A stretch of 64,000 nucleotides of DNA, taken from the NCBI RefSeq assembly GCF_030816295.1, contig NZ_JAUSXV010000001.1, positions 2,108,001 through 2,172,000 of the forward strand. The letters run 5' to 3'. The DNA is from Microbacterium natoriense (GTDB lineage Bacteria > Actinomycetota > Actinomycetes > Actinomycetales > Microbacteriaceae). Made by a program: the position numbers and the translations under genes. This document shows, piece after piece, positions 63,233 to 64,000 of the stretch. Within the stretch, counting starts at the first letter, position 1. The number at the start of each line of letters is the position of its first letter. The notes under the pieces were generated by a model, which did not search any database, had not been told where the DNA came from, and saw only the letters and a list, made by a program, of their open reading frames with translations.

Positions 63233-64000
63233 CCGGCATCCTGGGAGCTCTCGCCGACGCCTGGGCGGAGATCCGGGTCCACAAGCTGCGGGTGCTGCTC
63301 AGCCTGATCGGCATCGCGGTGTCGGTCGCGGCCCTCACCGCCGTCTTCGCCTTCTCGGAGTATCAGCGCCAGTATCAGACGGAGCAGTCGGACCGATCGG
63401 GAGGGCGGGCGGCGACCCTGGTGGTCAGCCAGATGAACGACGACGGCACGTCGGCCGACATGGACGCGTTCGAGGAGCGGGTGGCGGCTGCGGCGGCCCG
63501 GTTCGAGTTCAGCCACACGGCGAGGGTCGTGCAGGGGCTCACGGTGCCCGTGGCCCTGTCGGACGGCATCGTCGACGCCTATGCGCGGCTGTACGACCCG
63601 GTGTATCCGCAGATCCACCGGGAGGAGCTGCTCGACGGACGCTGGTTCACGGACTCGGACGTCGAGGCGCTCGCACCGCCCGCGATCATCACGGAGGCTC
63701 TGTGGGATCGCCTCGGTCGCGTGCCGCTGGCGCAGCACCCGACCCTCGCGCTCTCGGGGCCGGCCGGGGGAACGTACCAGGTGGTCGGCGTCGTGCCCCG
63801 CGAGAGTTACATGGACGAGTCGCTCCGGGTCGATCTGCTCTTCGATGCATATCGGTCGCGTGTCGACGCCTTGCCCGAGGGTGCACAGGTGCAGTTCGAG
63901 GTGTGGGTCCCGCAGGGCAGCGTCGACGAGATCGCACCGGTGCTCGCGATGGATCTTCGGGCAGGGTTGCCCGAAGGACAGACGATCATGGTGAACCGTT
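63229..64000 (+). CDS. MacB/FtsX-like ABC transporter permease (3' end missing)
   Basis: The first 257 residues are visible and the frame is open to the window end. A membrane helix (about 20-45, RVLLSLIGIAVSVAALTAVFAFSE) is followed by a large periplasm-type MacB_PCD domain. The start ATG overlaps the ATPase stop (ATGA). It completes an adaptor, ATPase and permease efflux operon; the substrate is unknown. Confidence 0.87.
   Translation, partial: MTGILGALADAWAEIRVHKLRVLLSLIGIAVSVAALTAVFAFSEYQRQYQTEQSDRSGGRAATLVVSQMNDDGTSADMDAFEERVAAAAARFEFSHTARVVQGLTVPVALSDGIVDAYARLYDPVYPQIHREELLDGRWFTDSDVEALAPPAIITEALWDRLGRVPLAQHPTLALSGPAGGTYQVVGVVPRESYMDESLRVDLLFDAYRSRVDALPEGAQVQFEVWVPQGSVDEIAPVLAMDLRAGLPEGQTIMVNR

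Overview
The window is a high-GC actinobacterial chromosome segment. The best fit is Microbacteriaceae, probably Microbacterium; this is an inference from WhiB, the DUF3499/metallopeptidase/DUF5719 neighbourhood, a fused RmlC-RmlD, purE coupled to an LCP gene, GTG starts and many leaderless promoters with a TANNNT box 6-9 bases before the start codon. No tRNA, rRNA, CRISPR array, transposase or phage gene was seen.

From about 1 to 55.7 kb the window is almost entirely a cell-envelope glycopolymer locus. 1-5018: three CDP-glycerol glycerophosphotransferase-family genes and a family 2 glycosyltransferase. 5023-9766: a housekeeping island (birA, a PH-domain membrane protein, purK, purE) ending in an LCP ligase translationally coupled to purE. 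9767-12527: hairpins, a sortase-type LAxTG surface protein and a DUF4012 protein. 12651-24989: glycosyltransferases, a first ABC-2 polysaccharide exporter, a Wzx-like flippase, a DUF6541 membrane protein and a DUF2304/GT2 pair; one glycosyltransferase carries a frameshift. 25062-27329: a secreted protein with a lysozyme-like N-terminal domain and seven C-terminal repeats. 27435-32859: dTDP-rhamnose genes rmlA, rmlB, fused rmlC-rmlD and an acyltransferase. 33011-37662: glf, a GlfT2-like galactofuranosyltransferase and a second ABC-2 exporter, recalling mycobacterial galactan synthesis. 38031-41278: a glycosyltransferase and a large membrane protein. 41320-49230: L-2-hydroxyglutarate oxidase, two DegT aminotransferases, an epimerase, a Gfo/Idh/MocA oxidoreductase, two hexapeptide acyltransferases and a flippase-like protein, which together look like an amino-sugar pathway. 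49512-54447: a membrane-anchored unknown, a GlfT1-like transferase, two O-antigen-ligase-like proteins and a TagD-like cytidylyltransferase.

From 54579 on: manA, a WhiB regulator, a 1026-residue glycosyltransferase/membrane fusion, DUF5719, a metallopeptidase-family protein, DUF3499, and a MacA/MacB-like ABC efflux system running off the right edge.

Working model: nucleotide-sugar enzymes (Rml, Glf, the amino-sugar set, TagD, ManA) feed about a dozen glycosyl- and glycerophosphotransferases. Products leave through two ABC-2 exporters and at least one flippase/polymerase route, and LCP-type enzymes attach them to peptidoglycan. The most notable observations are a possible 2-hydroxyglutarate recycling loop (LhgO beside a WbpB/WbpE-like pair), the galactan module, the repeat-bearing secreted protein, the frameshifted glycosyltransferase, a pair of similar relic peptide tails in two otherwise empty gaps, and a gene with no standard start codon.
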